From the NCBI GenBank assembly GCA_027475525.1, contig JAMWFC010000131.1, positions 372,001 through 436,000 on the forward strand: DNA of 64,000 nucleotides. The letters run 5' to 3'. Below, piece after piece: positions 33,033-44,010 of the stretch (within the stretch, counting starts at the first letter, position 1; every line of letters begins with the position of its first letter). The DNA comes from Macrolepiota albuminosa (lineage: Eukaryota; Basidiomycota; Agaricomycetes; Agaricales; Agaricaceae). A program made the translations under genes and the position numbers. The notes beneath the pieces are model-generated. The model had not been told where the DNA came from. It ran no database searches and was given only the letters and a program-made list of their open reading frames with translations.

Positions 33033-33051
33033 GAGAGCAAGTTGGCTGACC

Positions 33052-34220
33052 TTGCAGCCAGGAAGAAGGGCATGGCACATGCTGGTGCCTTGTCAACACT
33101 GCCAGCCCCTCATGCAATGCCACCAGCTCATGTGGTGCTCCCCCCCTCCATCAGCAGACCCAAATGTGATGGATGTGGATTGTGCAAAAGGCTCACTGTT
33201 GACAACTCGCAAATGCTGCAAGTGTGGCAAGTTTGGCCACCTCATTGCACAGTGCCCAGTGTGGGAGGAGTCAATTAAGGCAGCCATGCAAGAAGCTATG
33301 GAGGGTGCTAAGAAGGAGGAGGAACCTAAGCTGGGTTTTGTGTAGGGTCGCCCCATGTGTTCGTGGCAGGGGTGACTGGTCAGACTCATGTACTTATGGT
33401 GTTGAATGACACTGTTTTGCATGGTCTGAGGGTAGCAAGTGTGAGTAGGAGGGGGTGGGAAATGGCACTGGTGGTGGTGGTACATGCAAGGACACCAAGG
33501 TCTGACCACACAGCGCTCAAGCTGCTGGTGATGTTGCATGTGCAGGTCCAAGGCAATGTGCAGTTGATCAACATGAGGGCAATGGTGGACTCAGGCACTA
33601 GTTGTTGCTTTGTAAACCAGTGCTTTGTTGATGAGCAGCAGTTGCCAATGGTACAGAAAGCATGGCCAATGCGACTGAGGACAATCAACAATTTGGAGGT
33701 CAGGTCTGGGTTGATCATGATGGAGGTGCACTTGGTGGTGGTGGTGGGGGAGCATGAGGAGATGGTGGTGTTTGATGTGGCAGATATTGGGGACAATAAT
33801 CTCATCCTGGGGGTTAACTGGTTATGCTGGCACAGCCCTATCATTAACTGGGCATGTTCATCAATTGATTTTATGTCGACCTTTTGCAGGACCTCTTGTG
33901 TGCATGCAGGACAGGCAGCAGCAAGTAGAGACCTGTCCTACCAGCAGGGATCAGCAGTGCATGCGTTTGCATGCAAGGTGGAGAAAGCTGCACCAGTGAC
34001 AGCCCAGGTCTGCCAGAAGGTTTCAGCGGAACAGTTTCACAGGCTACAGAGGGTGTGCACATGGGTTATGTGTTTTCAGTGGGGACAGAAGGTGGAGGTG
34101 GTGTGGGTGTCCAGGACCTGCATTAACAAGGTGATTGAGTGTGCAGAGGAGGCTGCAGGACTGAGTGAGGAGCAGGCAGTGTTCTTAAAGCAGAGGTGGG
34201 AGTTGGGGTTGGTGTGGTAA
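33052..34220 (+). pseudogene. Chromovirus C zinc knuckle and aspartic protease
   Basis: CCKCGKFGHLIAQC near 33,220 is an intact CX2CX4HX4C nucleocapsid knuckle. After a stop at 33,343, the frame 33,357-34,220 has INMRAMVDSGTSCCFVN, a retropepsin active-site loop with Asp-Ser-Gly-Thr intact, and NNLILGVNWLCWHSPIINW, the second conserved loop. It is truncated before RT by the LTR-E insertion. Confidence 0.88.
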
Positions 34221-34315
34221 TAGGACCCCATACAGGATCAGTGCATCAACAGCAGGCTATGGCAACATGGCACTGACTCAGGATACCTTAGCATGCACTA
34301 ATTGACCAATTTTGG

Positions 34316-35117
34316 TGATATTTGATGGCCATACACAGCAAGAAGCTGATCCAATCAATGATAGCACTGATGGCAGACAGAATAACAACTGACAGATGGC
34401 ATCAGTCACTGACAACAGCACTTAGAAAGAAGACTGATGATTTATCAAAACTGACAGACAGCTTAGTATTTGACCTTGGCATCTGACAGCACTTAGCACC
34501 TCAATTTGGCACCTGACATTGCTTAGTATCTTGGACAGACAGAAGGTTGATGGATTGATGGTTTAGCATTGTGATCTGCCACCTGGCATCGCTAAGCGTG
34601 TTGAATGGACAGTAGAGATCTGAAACTGTTGGAGCCATCCTATAAAATTTTTCAGTTCACTGTGCTTTGGCATTATTAGTTACTTGGCGACAGTGAACTC
34701 CATGTAGTATAAAAAGTACTTACTGACTTGTGCATAATCATCAGAACAGAGTTTCCTACCCTACTCACTCTAGTCTCCCTTACGGTCTAAATCTCACCTA
34801 TGGTCAGCAACATCAAAGTAATTGGCAGTTGCAGACTATCACTATCCAACAAAATCCTTGTGCCTTGTGTTTACAGCAGGCATTAACATTGCTTAGACCT
34901 TGCTAAGCTTACCATGTTTTTTTTGCCACTCATACTGCCATGTTTACTTACTGCTTCTTCCACAGGTGCTTTTTACATTAGCACTTGACACTTGCCGACC
35001 CCCTTCCTGACTTTTCATCAGTTTAACAGATGTGATTTCTGGAACCTGCCCAGGACTCCTCTCAACACCTTAAGCATGCCTAATGCAAGCTATTGGCTTG
35101 GTAACACTATACTTACA
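34316..35117 (+). mobile_element. Solo LTR-E inside chromovirus C (boundaries approximate)
   Basis: Non-coding insert between protease and RT. TGATATTTGATGG at 34,316 and CTATACTTACA at 35,117 look like LTR ends, with TTGG before and TTTG after, close to a 4-bp duplication. The 3' part (CCAGGACTCCTCTCAACACC) recurs as a fragment near 9,830. It contains a TATA-like GTAGTATAAAAAGTAC at about 34,707. Confidence 0.5.
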
Positions 35118-35129
35118 TTTGTTACTGAC

Positions 35130-36310
35130 CAAACTTTGGGCATCATCAGTGAGGAGGAGGGAGGGCCTTGTTTGGCATCAGACAGAGCAGTGGTGAGGCA
35201 AAGTTTTGCACAGAAGTTGACAGAGGATGCAGCACAGAAAAGTGGTGGCAGGGAATGGAGGGTGGAGGAGATGGTGCCAGAGGAGTTCCACAATTTTCTC
35301 AATGTGTTTGATAAGCAGAGGTCTGAGCGGCTGCCCAAGCATACCAAGTATGATTTGGGCATCAAGTTGTTGGATGGACTGACATTCCCCCACTTGTCAA
35401 ATTGTACCAGTTGGTGCCAGCAGAACTGTGAGCATTATGTGTGTTCATTGACAAAAATCTGGCTAAGGGCTACATATGGCAGTCGCATGCACCCTGCAGC
35501 GCCCCAGTCTTCTTCATGAAGAGGAAGAATGGTGGTCTGAACTTAGTGGTCAATTTTTGGGTGTTGAATGCAGTTACATGGCCAGATGCATATCCAATTC
35601 TATTGACAAATGAGTTGCTGGATTGGCAAGGGTCTTTACAACATTGGACATGCACTGGAGGTATTACAACATGCGGATTTGTGAGGGCAATGAGTGGAAG
35701 ACTTCATTTTGGACATGTTATGTTCAAGTTCTTGATTATGCAGTTTGGGTTATGCAACATACTGGCAGTGTTCCAGCACATGGTCAATGACTTGTTTCAT
35801 GACTTGGTCCTGCACTGTCTTATGCAGGTGGACCTGTTCTTTAAGCCAGAGAAGTGTCATTTCAGGACAACTGAGGTAGATTATCTCAGCCTGAAGATCT
35901 CACCTGGCTGTGTGGAGATAGACCCAGTGAACTGCAATTTTTACCACCAGTTTGTGGAAAATTATGCGACAATTGTGAAACTGTTGGAGGATCTGAAGAA
36001 GAAGGGCTGGGCATGGAGGTGGGGGGCAGTGGAGCAGGATGTGTTCATAGAGCTGAAGGTGACATTTGCAACAGCCTCAGTGTTGATGATGCTGGATATG
36101 GATGTGCAGTTTTGGATGGAAACCAATGCATTGGACTTTGCAGTGGGCATGATTTTGTTGCAGAAGGTGCAAGATGGAGTGGCATCCAGTCATGTTTTTC
36201 TCAATGTGCATGACAAAGAGCTCTTGTCAGTTGTATGTGCATTTGAGGTGTGGAGGCCATACCTGGAAGGGAGCCCATTCATGGTGGATGTCTTCTCAGA
36301 TCACTGAAAT
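35130..36310 (+). pseudogene. Chromovirus C reverse transcriptase and RNase H
   Basis: VPEEFHNFLNVFDKQRSERLPKH (35,270-35,340) starts the RT region. RT motifs follow: SHAPCSAPVFFMKRKNGGL, then MQFGLCNILAVFQHMVNDLF, then directly LFFKPEKCHF. The YxDD box and roughly 25 residues around it are missing, so an internal deletion removed the active site. RNase H follows with VQFWMETNALDFAVGMIL (Asp changed to Glu) and NVHDKELLSVVCAFEVW. A stop ends the frame after VDVFSDH. Confidence 0.88.
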
Positions 36311-36739
36311 TTGGAGTACTTCATGACAGCAAGGGACTTGACTCAATGGCAGGCAAGGGTGGAGTCTTTTTCTGAACTGTTTTACGTTTGTCATTCATTA
36401 CAGGGTAAAGGAGCTAAGCACAGGGCCTGATGGTCTGTTCCGGTGCCCAGACCACAAGCCAGCACAAAGAGCATGTGATAATGTGGAGGAGACAGTGTTG
36501 CCAGAGTGGCAGATGGGAAAGCATGGTGTGGTGGTGCAGTTGGCCTGGTGTGGGCAGTCAGTTGAATCAGAATGTGTGGCAGCGACACAATAGATAGTGG
36601 CAGATGGGGACATCCTGAATAGGATTTGTAAGATGACAGAGCATGATCCATGGCTGGCAATGGTCCTGAGTATGGCAAATGCACCGGCACTGGTGAAGTT
36701 GCAGCTGTGTGACTTCACGGTGGAGGAGGGTGTGGTCCA

Positions 36740-37600
36740 TTTTCATGGTCTTGTGTATATACTGAACAACAATGAGGTGAAGTGTATGGTCCTGCAATTG
36801 TACAATGACTCAATACCAGCTGGATACCTGGGGTGGGTGAATACACTGGCTTTGATCACCCAAAACTATTATTGGCCTCATATGTCCGAGTTCATGTGAT
36901 GGTATATGGAGGGGTGCAAGATTTGTCAGTGTATCAAGCCCCCATCAGTGCCCATATGGCCCATTGCAGCCACTGGAGATCTCCAATAGTCTATGGCAGC
37001 ACATTTTGACAAACTACATCAAACCACTGCTGGTCTCATGGGAGTATGACATGATCCAAGTAGTCTGTGATAAGTCAACTAAGCGGGCCCACTTCCTAGG
37101 GGCACACTCAACTGATGATGCAGTGACCATGTGCAACACATTCATGGAATGTGTGTGGTGCCTGCAGGTGGTCTCTGACAGGGGGCCACAGTTTGTGGCA
37201 CAATACGTGAGGTGGATGTGGGAGAGGCTAGGCATCAAGCCTGTGTTGTTGACAGCACATTACCTGCAGTTGAATGGGCAACTGGAGAGAGTCAATCAGG
37301 AGTTGAAGATCTATCTGCACATGTTCATCAATTACTACCAGAATAACTGGGTGGAATAGTTACTGTTTGCAGACTTTGCCTACAATAATTGTGTAAGTGC
37401 TGTAACAGGAATGTTGCTGTTTTATGTGGAAACACTTACAACCCAACATTTTTGGTTGATCCTGTAAACTCTTAGCAAGTGCCCAAGGCCAACAAACATC
37501 TAGATAAGATTTGTGAGGTGCAAGGGGAGTTGAGAGCATTGGTGGAGTCAGCAGCAGCGAGGATGAAGTGATTTTATAATGCATGGGTCAACAAGTCCCC
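36740..37600 (+). pseudogene. Chromovirus C integrase
   Basis: YNDSIPAGYLGWVNTLALITQNYYWPHMSEFM with a following CKICQCIK gives the zinc-binding part, with the first His residues altered. QVVSDRGPQFVAQYVRWMWE carries the second catalytic Asp and QLNGQLERVNQELKIYLHMF the Glu. The first catalytic Asp region around 37,000 is out of frame. Stops occur in every frame. Confidence 0.85.
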
Positions 37601-38164
37601 AGATTATGTGGTGGGAGACTGTGTGTATTTGAAACATGCAGATTTGTGCTTGGACTGCCCCAGCTACAAGCTGGACTTTAAGCAATTTGGTCCTTTCCAG
37701 GTGGCTCAGAAGATCTCAGACATGGCATATAAGTTGGCATTGCCAGATGGGTGGTCAATCCACAATGTTTTTCATGTATTGTGCTTGATGCCTGCATGTG
37801 AGGACACAATATTGGGCTGATGCCAGGAGCCTCCCCCCCTGGTGCAGATGGAGTCAGGCAAGGAGGTTGAGATCAAGCACATTTTGCACAAGAGACAGAC
37901 AAGGGGGGGTCCCCCCTGGTGCAGATGGAGTCAGGCAAGGAGGTTGAGATCAAGCACATTTTGCACAAGAGACAGACAAGGGGGGGTGTTTCAGAGTTTT
38001 TGGTCTGCTGGAAGGGGTATGATAAGAGTGAGGATGAGTGGCTAAGAGAGTATGACATGCTGCACATGCTGAAAGCAATTCAGGAGTTCAGGGCAAATGA
38101 AAGGATGCATGGAAAGAAGACCAGGCATAGGAAGAAAAAAGGAGGGAGCAGGGATGGAGGATGA
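37600..38164 (+). pseudogene. Chromovirus C integrase tail and chromodomain
   Basis: The 37,608-37,820 frame has VYLKHADLC and KLDFKQFGPFQVAQKI, the GPF/Y-type integrase C-terminal motif, ending IHNVFHVLCLMP. The 37,919-38,164 frame is a chromodomain: VEIKHILHKRQ, then FLVCWKGYDKSEDEWLRE and a helix to IQEF, followed by a basic tail. These two frames are split by the 77-bp tandem duplication at 37,834-37,987, so the break is probably not biological. Chromodomains of this group bind methylated histone H3 and steer insertion. Confidence 0.88.
37834..37987. repeat. Perfect 77-bp tandem duplication (probable assembly artefact)
   Basis: Copies 37,834-37,910 and 37,911-37,987 are identical and the match is exactly 77 bases, mismatching on both sides. 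It falls in chromodomain coding sequence and shifts the frame by two. Confidence 0.92.
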
Positions 38165-38227
38165 ACCTTTTTTTCTCTTCCTCTTTCTTTTTTTGCATTT
38201 ACGTCTACCTTACAAGTGGGGGGTGGG

Positions 38228-38403
38228 TGTCACAATATACGTGACCACACCCTTACAATCTTGTAGTTAGTAGTAGAGTCTCCATCTTTGTCCATTTTGT
38301 TCTTAGGTATGTCATACGGTTACGCTACTGTCTCACAAGAATATATTTTTGTTCTTAGTGCTATTGATGTGCTGCATTGTGATTTGCTGGTCAAAGCCTT
38401 ACA
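38228..38403 (+). repeat. Chromovirus C 3' LTR (CpG lost)
   Basis: TGTCACAATATACGTGACC ... CAAAGCCTTACA, 176 bp. It is preceded by a purine-rich GTGGGGGGTGGG tract (polypurine tract) at 38,216. It differs from the 5' LTR at 13 positions, nearly all transitions at CpG. Confidence 0.92.
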
Positions 38404-38470
38404 TGTACGGTGGCATGACTCAAGCTCAGACTCAAAACCCAAATGCAACTGCTTGCTTCTTCCTAAATCA

Positions 38471-39559
38471 CTATGTCTTAAACACAATTATCATCACCAG
38501 CAACACAAAAATCAGCACCCCAATTGCCACTGTTGAACCTATATCACAACATTGACATTAGCTTTCAATGAACCCAGAAAAAAGGAACAAAGAAATCTCA
38601 AAACTTGAGTACTCACCATTTCCCTTGACCCCCCTCCCAACCCTCTCCAGTCCCCTTCTTGCCCTCCTGAGTCTGCCCTCTGTTCTCTCCACATCTGTAT
38701 TGAGTTCCTCCAGCAGCCCATGGTGCACGTCCAACTCATCATTGATCTGCAGTGAGATGTGGCATTGCTGTATAATGGAGTGCAAGAGGCACAACAGGTG
38801 CTGGTCTTGTTCTGTAGGGAGAAAAAAACCAGTGTTAATCAAAGTGGGTTCTTGATCTACAAGGACAGGTAAATATGTATGTACCATCCATCATCTATTT
38901 CTGTTGCAACATGATTTCGTGATCATTTTTGTTATCTATAGCAGCAAGAGCACTAGCCACAGAATCCTCATCTGTGTATGGTGTATACATATATGTCAGC
39001 TCTGAAAGGACCTTTGGATTTGGATTTGGAACTGTTAGTTGGAGGGCAATGACCTTCTGCTCTTGTGCTTGCTCCTCCTGCAGACTACGCACATGATCAT
39101 AAACTCTCCAAATATCAGATCGAAACACACAAAAACAAGACAAGACAAACATACCTCTCAACAATCCTGCTGTCATCTCCCAACATCCCCCTCATCCTCT
39201 CATACTGCGTCCTCAATATCCTTGTGGCCTGTGTTCACCCTCCCTTCCTTCTTTTCCAGCTCAAGTATCCCCTTCCACAACCATGCTAGGTTCTTTGCTA
39301 TTTGTGAAAGGTGCAGAGATGCCTTACCCTGGGCTGGTGCAGGTGTCAAGAATGAGGGATTAGATGGAGGTGCTGATGATAAGGGGTTGTGATGATTGAA
39401 TATAGGGTTGGTAGAGGGGTTGGGAAAGGGAGAGAACAAAAGCAATGTCTGCACCCTCTGTCTCTCCAACAAGAGTGAGAGCATAAGCATTGAAATAGAT
39501 GTTAGTTTTGCTAGGGTGCTACTAGAGCTTGAGGTATTTGGAGACATGGCAGTGTCCAT
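38471..39559 (-). pseudogene. Syntaxin-8-like t-SNARE gene (SYN8 type) with broken frame
   Basis: Four exons can be read on the minus strand. Exon 1, 39,559 or 39,547 to 39,155: LTSISMLMLSLLLERQRVQT and the helical N-terminal domain, ending QYERMRGMLGDDSRIVE. Exon 2, 39,084-38,885. Exon 3, 38,811-38,617: SNARE motif with ISLQINDELDVHHGLLEELN, then RRARRGLERV. Exon 4, 38,538-38,471: the C-terminal anchor STVAIGVLIFVLLVMIIVF and KT, stop. Introns of 70, 73 and 78 nt have GT..AG ends and consistent phases (for example GAT G / AA CAA). The family acts as an endosomal/vacuolar Qc-type SNARE. Defects: a one-base frameshift in exon 1 near 39,212 and a TAG in exon 2 at about 38,896 just before MMD. 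Either decay or sequencing error is possible, but the region is CpG-poor, favouring decay. Confidence 0.8.
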
Positions 39560-40203
39560 ATATGTTGTTTTTCAGCTGGGCAAGCTGCATTTCTTATTTC
39601 TTTGTCAGTTACTATGGAAAGAAAGAGAATCACTCGGAGTAGCATAGTTGAGAGGAGAGGAGGGAGACAGAAGGAAGATGGTGTGCATTGTGGGAAATTG
39701 TAAATGTTCCAAGTGCCGCTGGCAGAATTGTTACAAATGGGGCAAATAGCACTTGTCAGGGTCATGTGTACATGGTGCATGTGGTTTTGATTCCCAAGTT
39801 GTTTGTGTCCCTTGACATTTGTCGCATGTGCAAATATGAAATATATAGTATTGATATTACAGTATTGTACTATTGCTTTTTATAAAAGCTGATTTGGGTG
39901 AGACTCAATGCGAGTTACTCAGGACTCTCACATCAGCAAAATTTTTCCAAGACAACAATGAGCCTGGCAGCATCTACAAAATAGCAGCCTGTGTAAATTG
40001 CCAGTAATGGCCAATTTATAATATATCTGAGCCTACCAGGTCTACCCAGCAGGTGCTTCATCAACACATGGCCATATCTGAACCTATGGCATCGAATGGC
40101 ACCCACCTGCCAGGCAGGGATTGGGTATTGTATATAACTGTCTGGTGTCAAAACCTGAAAGATATGTCATACCTGGTGCACATCAGAATACCTGACATTA
40201 TAC
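39560..40203. other. 5' flank of the syntaxin-8-like gene, no other gene seen
   Basis: CpG-poor single-copy-looking sequence with only short frames. It should include the promoter of the minus-strand SNARE gene, but I cannot point to a TATA or other element with confidence. Confidence 0.4.
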
Positions 40204-41550
40204 TGATATGTCTGCCTCACTTGAGGCAGACAAAAAGAATACAAAAAGTCCCAAAAATACTCTAAGAACTGCTGAAAACTGTGAGCATAAAGAGTCAAAA
40301 ACTGTAGACTCAGGACAAACTCACCAAAAAGAACCAACTCTGACCCACAAAGTGGCAATGAACCAGCCAACAAGAGCAGTAAACATGTAGTCAGGAATAA
40401 GCAATCAAGCTTTGATGAGGTGGCAACAGCTGGTAGGTGGCTGTGTTCAGTAAGGACAAGATCTCAGCAATAGTTCCAAGATCAGCTCCCATCATTCCAT
40501 CATCCTGACATCATAACTCATTGCATTCCCCACCTATAGCACCTCACCACAATCAGCTGCATATCCAAGACCAGAGGATTGAGTGAGGGAATTAGGAAGG
40601 AGACAAGAGGCTAAGACAAAGGAAGGATAGGCTGGAAGAGGAGAAAAGTTTAGCCAGGAGAAGGTGTAACTGTCACGACCCCTCACCTCCAGGACCCCAT
40701 CCAGGGCCCCTCTGGCCCCACAAACGTGCCCCTGCCATGATGACCGCTGTTGCCGCCATCACACGCATCAAGGACGGCCATCACCCAGCATCCCTGACAG
40801 CCCTGCATCATGGACCCCAGAACTCACCACCATCAAACTGCGATCAATGATTGGATCACGCTACTCCCTTCCAGACATTATGCATCACGCATCATGACTC
40901 CCTCCACACCAATTGATTGCGTGCCCCACATGTGCGATCATGGTATACAGTCCCCCTCTGTTACTCAATGCCTCCTGGAACTCCATCACTCAATGCCTCC
41001 CAGAACTTGACCCATACACCCCAGGATCCCAGGGATCCAGACCCGGCCCTGTAGTACTTATAGCATAGCTCCCCATTGTATTTTGCTAGTCTTGATATTA
41101 ACTTGAATTGTTGTGTGCCCTTTGCTTGACTGGTATATGCTGACTGGCACGCTTGAATAACCGTGTGCTCTGAGTTTGGTACGCACTTTGCAACTTACAA
41201 TTTATTAACCCGGTCTTGTCTTAGAACCCCCAGTTCTCAACTCAACCCCTACCCAACCCACAGCCTCTAACTCCAAAACCCCCGGATCAAGTCCCCTTCC
41301 CTGGGAGAACCTCCTGTCCACGTCTTGAATCCCAGAGTCCTAGCCCTGGAGTCCCAGACACCTGAGTATCCGTAGATCAAGTCCGCCTCGTAAGGACGTT
41401 GCTTCCCTGAAAAGCCCCCAATTCAGCAGAACCTGATAGTAACCACATGCACCAAAGAGTGGCAAAACCATTAGCCACCTGCCTGGGCTTGGTAATGCAA
41501 TAACCAACTGCCTGGGCATGGCAAGACAATATGTCAGCATTGAAACACAC
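40204..41550 (+). mobile_element. LTR-D, split by a Gypsy-A solo LTR
   Basis: 40,204-40,670 and 41,444-41,550 align with 61,059-61,640 (TCTGCCTCA..GGCAGACAAAAAGA, AACTGCTGAAAACTGTGAGC, and the CATGCACCA/GCCTGGGCTTGG part). It starts TGATATGTCTGCC. The 3' end is missing, replaced by LTR-B at 41,551. Confidence 0.7.
40671..41438 (+). mobile_element. Solo Gypsy-A LTR, forward, TSD GTAAC
   Basis: TGTCACGACCCCTC ... CAGAACCTGATA, 768 bp, flanked by GTAAC (40,666-40,670 and 41,439-41,443). It retains part of its CpG sites, for example in its first 200 bases. It is the best full-length reference for the family here, without the 77-bp duplication seen at 5,601. Confidence 0.92.
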
Positions 41551-42014
41551 TGTCAGGGGACTCCTCATTTCTTCCTTTTCTCACTCCTGATCTCTTCACT
41601 CTCTCTTCATTCATTCTCTTATTTCTTCTGACATTATTTCATTTCACTGTTTCTATTCCTTCAACACTATCTGTTAGTACTACTCTCAGCCCTTGAGGTG
41701 CTCTGGTTCTTTAGCTACCATTCAGACAAGTGTGGGCCCCTCAGCACTGCTTCCAGACCACTTATATAAGCCAGAGTTTGCCAGAGTTTGCCCCTTATTT
41801 GTGCAATTGTTTGTGTAGGCAATTTTCGAGTTTTTAAGGTTTTGTTGTACTGTACAGTTGTTTTCCATGCTTCAGAGGCCCCAGAAGCATCCAACCTGGC
41901 ATAGGGAATTCCTAGACTTGTTCTCTTTGGATCTCCCTCTGCCAGGTGAGTAGTTATTATGATATTGTCAGTACATACTCTAATATACTTTGGATCTCCC
42001 TCTGCCAGCTGTGT
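41551..42014 (+). mobile_element. LTR-B, 3'-truncated
   Basis: TGTCAGGGGACTCC ... CTCTGCCAGCTGTGT, about 464 bp, matching 15,268-15,750 and 26,425-26,905. The last 60-70 bases are missing. Confidence 0.85.
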
Positions 42015-42230
42015 TTAGAAGTGTTGTTAGTTTTTGCATTGTTTGATGCAGTTTTGAGCTTTTAATAGGTTTCCAAACATGATATATAATCAAAAGATAG
42101 CATATATTGACATACCTTTTTTGTGAAGTTGTGTAACTGGCCAGAATTGTTAGTTAATCCTTTCAAAACATCTTCAATATGTGGCTGGAGATCAACAATT
42201 TTGTTGTACAGGAGCAATAATTCTTCTTGA
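42015..42230. other. Unassigned A/T-rich spacer
   Basis: No frame, no LTR end and no match seen elsewhere in the window. It separates the truncated LTR-B from the truncated 3' side of Gypsy-A copy 2. Confidence 0.35.
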
Positions 42231-43725
42231 TCACTGAAAATTGAGGGCTAAGCTCACTGATGAAGACTCTGGTGGCTTGCTGTTAATGGGGGCCAATAGG
42301 GGTCCCAGGGTGCTGTTCAACCTGGCATTGATGATGAAGGACCATGATGAGTGAGACTGAAGCCTGGAAAATGGTGTGGCTCCATCTGGAAGGTACCTCA
42401 AGGTTTGGTTGGGCCTGGAAGAATTGGGGATGTCAAAGGGGAGCTGTTGGTCATCAATTGTTGGCTCCCAATTCAAGTGGAGGGTGAGGTATTGCCAGTT
42501 GACATGGAAGTTAGTGTCCTGGAGCCAGAGGAGCCCCAGAATCAAGGATGTGGAGGGGTGGAGTTTAGTTACCAGCATCTGGAGTGTGTGAGTTTGTCTG
42601 TTGATGAAGGTGATGGGCATACACACAAAATAAGTGATATCCCCAGCCACAGAGGCATCTCCATCAAAGAGGCAGAGCCGGACGAGGACTGGGTTCCAGG
42701 GCAGAAGAAGACCATGCCTTATTGATAAAGTTGTCTGTAGTGCCACTGTCAACAAGGGTATTGAGGGAGTCTCCAGAAGGGGTGATGCAGGTTTTTATAA
42801 GGAGGGAGTGCAAGGAGTGGGAGGATAGGTAAGCTATGAGGGTGTCCTGTGCAAGTGCTGTTATGCAAAGGTGGGAGACCAGGGTAGAGAAGATGTTGGA
42901 GTTGATTCTGCAATTTAGTGCATCTTCTGGGTCTAAATCGCTGGGTTATTTTCCAAGTACACATAGGTGGTGTCTTCTCCTTCAAAGGTCTAGGTAGCAT
43001 GTCTTATAGTCTGTTATTGGAGGCACTTGGAGATGAAGTGGTTTTCTTTACCACAAAGTATACAGACACCCTCCCTTCTCTATTAATCCTGCACATCCTT
43101 CAGAACCTCAATCCAAGGCCATCCCTTTTTCTGAAGCTGGTTAGCCCAGAGGGCCTCCTTATCCTGTTTGTTGGCAAATTTGGGGTTGTCTGGGTCTTCC
43201 AGGACTTTGTCAGGGGTTGGGACATCACCAGGGTCATTGATGGCCATGGTGGCATTGAGTTGGGCCTGGGGGTGGGTGCTGCTACCGGAGTTAGCATTGG
43301 GGGAACAATGGCTTACCAGGGGGCAGCCACTAGAGAAAGGGGTAGGCCAGGGGATTGGAGGGTTTGCGAGAGGGCCAGGGTGGACCTCCTTATATGTTCC
43401 AGAAGGTCCAGGAGTTTGAGTACTCACTGCAGTCTTCCCAGTAGTGCTGGTCAATCTGCATGACAAGAGCCTTGTATCCATTATAGGAGGGTTGTTTTGG
43501 GGCAAGCTGGAGGACATCCTTGATGCATTGTGGCAGTGCACAGCAGAGGGTATACCAGAGAGTGCTGTAATTCCAACCTGTCTTGTAAGCTTCCTTCTCA
43601 AAACGTACAATAAAGATAGTGAAGCATTCTTTGGAGTGCATCCAGAAGTTGAAAAGGTTGTCCTTGGCTTCAGCAATGGTGTTGTAGATTCCAAATTTCC
43701 CTGAGAACTCATTGATGAAGGCTTT
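42231..43725 (-). pseudogene. Gypsy-A copy 2 gag C-terminus, zinc knuckle and protease
   Basis: NEFSGKFGIYNTIAEAKDNL (about 43,670-43,720), KECFTIFIVRFEKEAYKTGW (43,590), then CILCGKENHFISKC near 43,023-43,066, an intact CX2CX4HX4C knuckle. NTLVDSGTTDNFIN near 42,745 is a retropepsin loop and LILGLLWLQDTN (42,500) the second conserved loop. Frames shift several times; the element stops before RT. Confidence 0.82.
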
Positions 43726-43730
43726 CCAGC

Positions 43731-43965
43731 TGTAACGAAGTTACGAAGTTTAGAGAGCTTAGTGTGCACACACGACACTGAATCAGACCAGACCGGTCTA
43801 TTGACAATGTAGTATACACAAAAATAAGCTGCTTTGTAAGCAGCTGGTAAACTAAGTTATATAGTAATGTAATTAATATTATATTATAATAAATATAATA
43901 TAATAATATCTACTGTAAAGTAAGTAAAGCTATGTGGCCAACGCCACATAGCGGGCTACGCTACA
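43731..43965 (-). repeat. Chromovirus B 3' LTR
   Basis: TGTAACGAAGTTACGAAG ... GGGCTACGCTACA on the plus strand. The middle is A/T-rich (ATTATATTATAATAAATATA). One difference from the 5' LTR in 235. Confidence 0.95.
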
Positions 43966-44010
43966 CACCCCCCAATCAGACCGAGCTACGGTCTTGAGAT
44001 AATACGACGG

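Larger units (their letters stand above)
32092..38403 (+). mobile_element. Chromovirus C, complete but decayed, TSD TGTAC
   Basis: Two 176-bp LTRs (32,092-32,267 and 38,228-38,403) and perfect target duplication TGTAC (32,087-32,091 and 38,404-38,408). Internal order gag, zinc knuckle, protease, RT/RNase H, integrase, chromodomain on the plus strand. It carries a nested LTR-E (about 34,316-35,117) and a 77-bp duplication in the chromodomain. It inserted between two convergent host genes. Its first 400 bases keep CpG, the rest has lost it. Confidence 0.92.

Noticed and set aside
38288..38555. 82- and 68-codon plus frames over the 3' LTR as genes
   Set aside because: They start in the LTR of chromovirus C and run antisense into the last exon of the syntaxin-8-like gene.
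43083..43778. 231-codon minus-strand frame as a separate gene
   Set aside because: It is an alternative frame over the Gypsy-A gag; the zinc knuckle and gag residues lie in other frames.
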